Assembly: GCF_914484835.1 (NCBI RefSeq)
Contig: NZ_CAJZAR010000070.1
Coordinates: 28,638 to 92,637, forward strand
Source of the DNA: Paraburkholderia tropica
Lineage (GTDB): Bacteria > Pseudomonadota > Gammaproteobacteria > Burkholderiales > Burkholderiaceae
Reading direction: 5' to 3'
Length of the DNA stretch: 64,000 bases
The notes below the pieces were generated by a model, which was given only the letters and a program-made list of their open reading frames with translations, did no database searches and had not been told where the DNA came from. Below, one piece after another: positions 62,543 through 64,000 of this stretch; the stretch's first letter is position 1, and the number at the start of each line of letters is the position of its first letter. A program made the translations under genes and the position numbers.

Positions 62543-62576
62543 AAAAAAGCGCGCCAAAATTGGCGCGCTTTTTTTC
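62543..62576. terminator. Bidirectional rho-independent terminator
   Basis: AGCGCGCCAA (62549-62558) pairs with TTGGCGCGCT (62561-62570), with seven A before and six T after. It serves the acetyltransferase and the converging DUF748 gene. Confidence 0.93.
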
Positions 62577-62588
62577 ATCCTCATCGGC

Positions 62589-63874
62589 TTACTTCAACCC
62601 AAAATCCACCCGCGTCGTCGCGCCCTTATCGTCGATACCCTTCGCATCGAGTTTAGGCGCCACCACGAACACGCGGCTCGGATCGACCTTCCCTTCAAAA
62701 TACTGCTGCACCGCCTGCGCGCGCTTCTGCGCCAGCTCGCGCAGCGTGGCGTCGTCCACCGGCGCGTGTTCCGCGAGCGCCTGCTTCATATCGTCCTCGG
62801 GCAGCGTCTTCGTCAGCCCGATCATATTGCGCGGCTTCTTGAAATCGCCCGCCTTATAGGCCTTCTCCAGATACTTGCCGTACTCCTTCGAGTCGACCTT
62901 CACTTCCGACGTATCCACGCTTTCGCCGTTGCCCACGGTGTCCTTCACCTTCTGCTGGCGCACGAGACGATCCACGTACTGCTCGCGCAGCGCGGGCGTA
63001 TCGACAGCCGGATCGACGCGGCCGATCAAATCGATCTTGATCGACGGCTTGTCGTCGAGCGCCTTGGCGATGGTGTCGAGCTTCTTCGTGTCGGCGTCGC
63101 TGAGCGTGGCCGTGCCCGGCGCGAACTCCACGTAGCCCAGTTCCTCGCCGCTGCCGCCGAACGCATTCGCGAGCAGCGAGAACGGCGCGGTCACGGCCTT
63201 CGCGATCAGGTTCAGCACCGCCTTCCAGATCAGTCCGCCGATGCTGAACTCGGGATTCGCGAGCGAGCCCGAAACCGGAATGTTCACGTCGATTTCGCCG
63301 CGCCGGTTCTTGAGCAGCGAGATCGCGAGCCGCACCGGCAGCTTCGTGGCCGTGTCGTTCTGGACGTGATCGCCGAACGTCAGCTGGTCGATAAAAATAT
63401 GGTTGTTCGCCGTGAGCTGATCGTCGGCGAGCTGGTAATGCAGGTCGACGTTGAGCTTGCCCTTGGTGATCGGATAGCCCGCGTACTTCGCCGAATACGG
63501 CGTGAGGTTCGTCAGCTCGATGTCGTGCGCGCTCGCCGTGAGATCGAGCGACGGCTTGGCGATCAGCGGATTCACCGTGCCCTTGATCGTGATCGGCCCG
63601 TTGGCTGCGAGCTTCGCCGAGACATCGACGGGCGCGGGCGTGGTCGACTCCGTGCCGAACGCGCCCACCGTGCCCTGAATCTGCACGAGATCGGCCGTGT
63701 AGTTCGGCTTGATGAAGTTGTCGGTGTAGTTCACGCGGCCGCCTTGCAGCACGAGCTGGCCGAAGTGCAGGCGCACCGGATTCTTAGGCGGCTGCGCGGC
63801 CGTCACGGTCGCGGCCGCGCCCGACGCGGCAGCGGGCGCCGACGCCGTCTCGACCGGCGCGTGGCCGCGCTCGC
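62589..63874 (-). CDS. DUF748 (AsmA-like) envelope protein, 5' end missing
   Basis: About 428 C-terminal residues of a DUF748 protein. Visible are the repeated AsmA-type strands (LHFGQLVLQGGRVNYTDNFI, ITIKGTVNPLIAKPSLDLTA), a hydrophobic helix segment IGGLIWKAVLNLIAKAVTAPF, and an OmpA-like end (FAPGTATLSDADTKKLDTIA, KIDLIGRVDPAVD). Full proteins are over 1,000 residues and bridge the envelope in lipid transport. The 5' part is lost where adapter sequence begins at 63875; residues read upstream of that point are artefact. Confidence 0.88.

Positions 63875-64000
<126 letters not shown>

Overview
The window looks like one assembled contig from a Burkholderiaceae betaproteobacterium (Burkholderia/Paraburkholderia/Caballeronia type). 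This rests on very high GC with strong G/C third-position bias in the right half, a tcuRABC tricarballylate cluster, several MocR, LysR and TetR regulators, and IS3, IS66 and IS110 relatives common in that family. The left edge cuts a gene. The right edge is not genomic: from 63875 it is Illumina adapter followed by poly-A.

Region A (1-15.7 kb) has visibly lower GC and an accessory character. It holds a GltP-like amino-acid symporter with a divergent LysR regulator, a small tyrosine recombinase, an isochorismatase-fold hydrolase co-transcribed with an MdtG-like efflux pump and facing a GntR regulator, and a nested scar of IS3 and IS110 fragments. Next comes an envelope block: two MipA/OmpV paralogues and two or three lipoproteins around an OmpR/EnvZ-type two-component system. 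A shared 9-bp element lies upstream of three of these genes. The block ends with a TPR/SEC-C protein.

Region B (15.7-27.64 kb) is mobile DNA. Remnants of IS66 and IS3 precede a Tn7-like transposon with overlapping tnsA-tnsB-tnsC-tnsD genes and a second, oppositely oriented TniQ-family gene. No cas genes or CRISPR array are present. An IS66 element flanked by an 8-bp duplication sits inside its right part. The right terminus carries three 21-bp repeats and interrupts a response-regulator gene. The left terminus is not resolved.

Region C (27.64-63.87 kb) is high-GC, operon-dense chromosome. It contains a TetR-controlled tripartite ABC exporter (HlyD, ATPase, permease, outer-membrane factor) and the tricarballylate genes tcuR-A-B-C. 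A MoxR-DUF58-DUF4381-VWA-VWA/TPR-BatD cluster lies divergent to a block of formylglycine-generating enzyme, HAD phosphatase, sulfatase and MFS/spermidine-synthase-like protein. The rest is azlCD, an amidase, a polyamine-type ABC importer facing a MocR regulator, a lower-GC acetyltransferase, and a DUF748 protein cut by the adapter.

The most interesting item is the Tn7-like element with two TniQ proteins that share the same zinc-finger spacing. Next are the repeated element linking the MipA and lipoprotein genes to the two-component system, and the enzyme/sulfatase pair with a C-x-A-x-R acceptor site.
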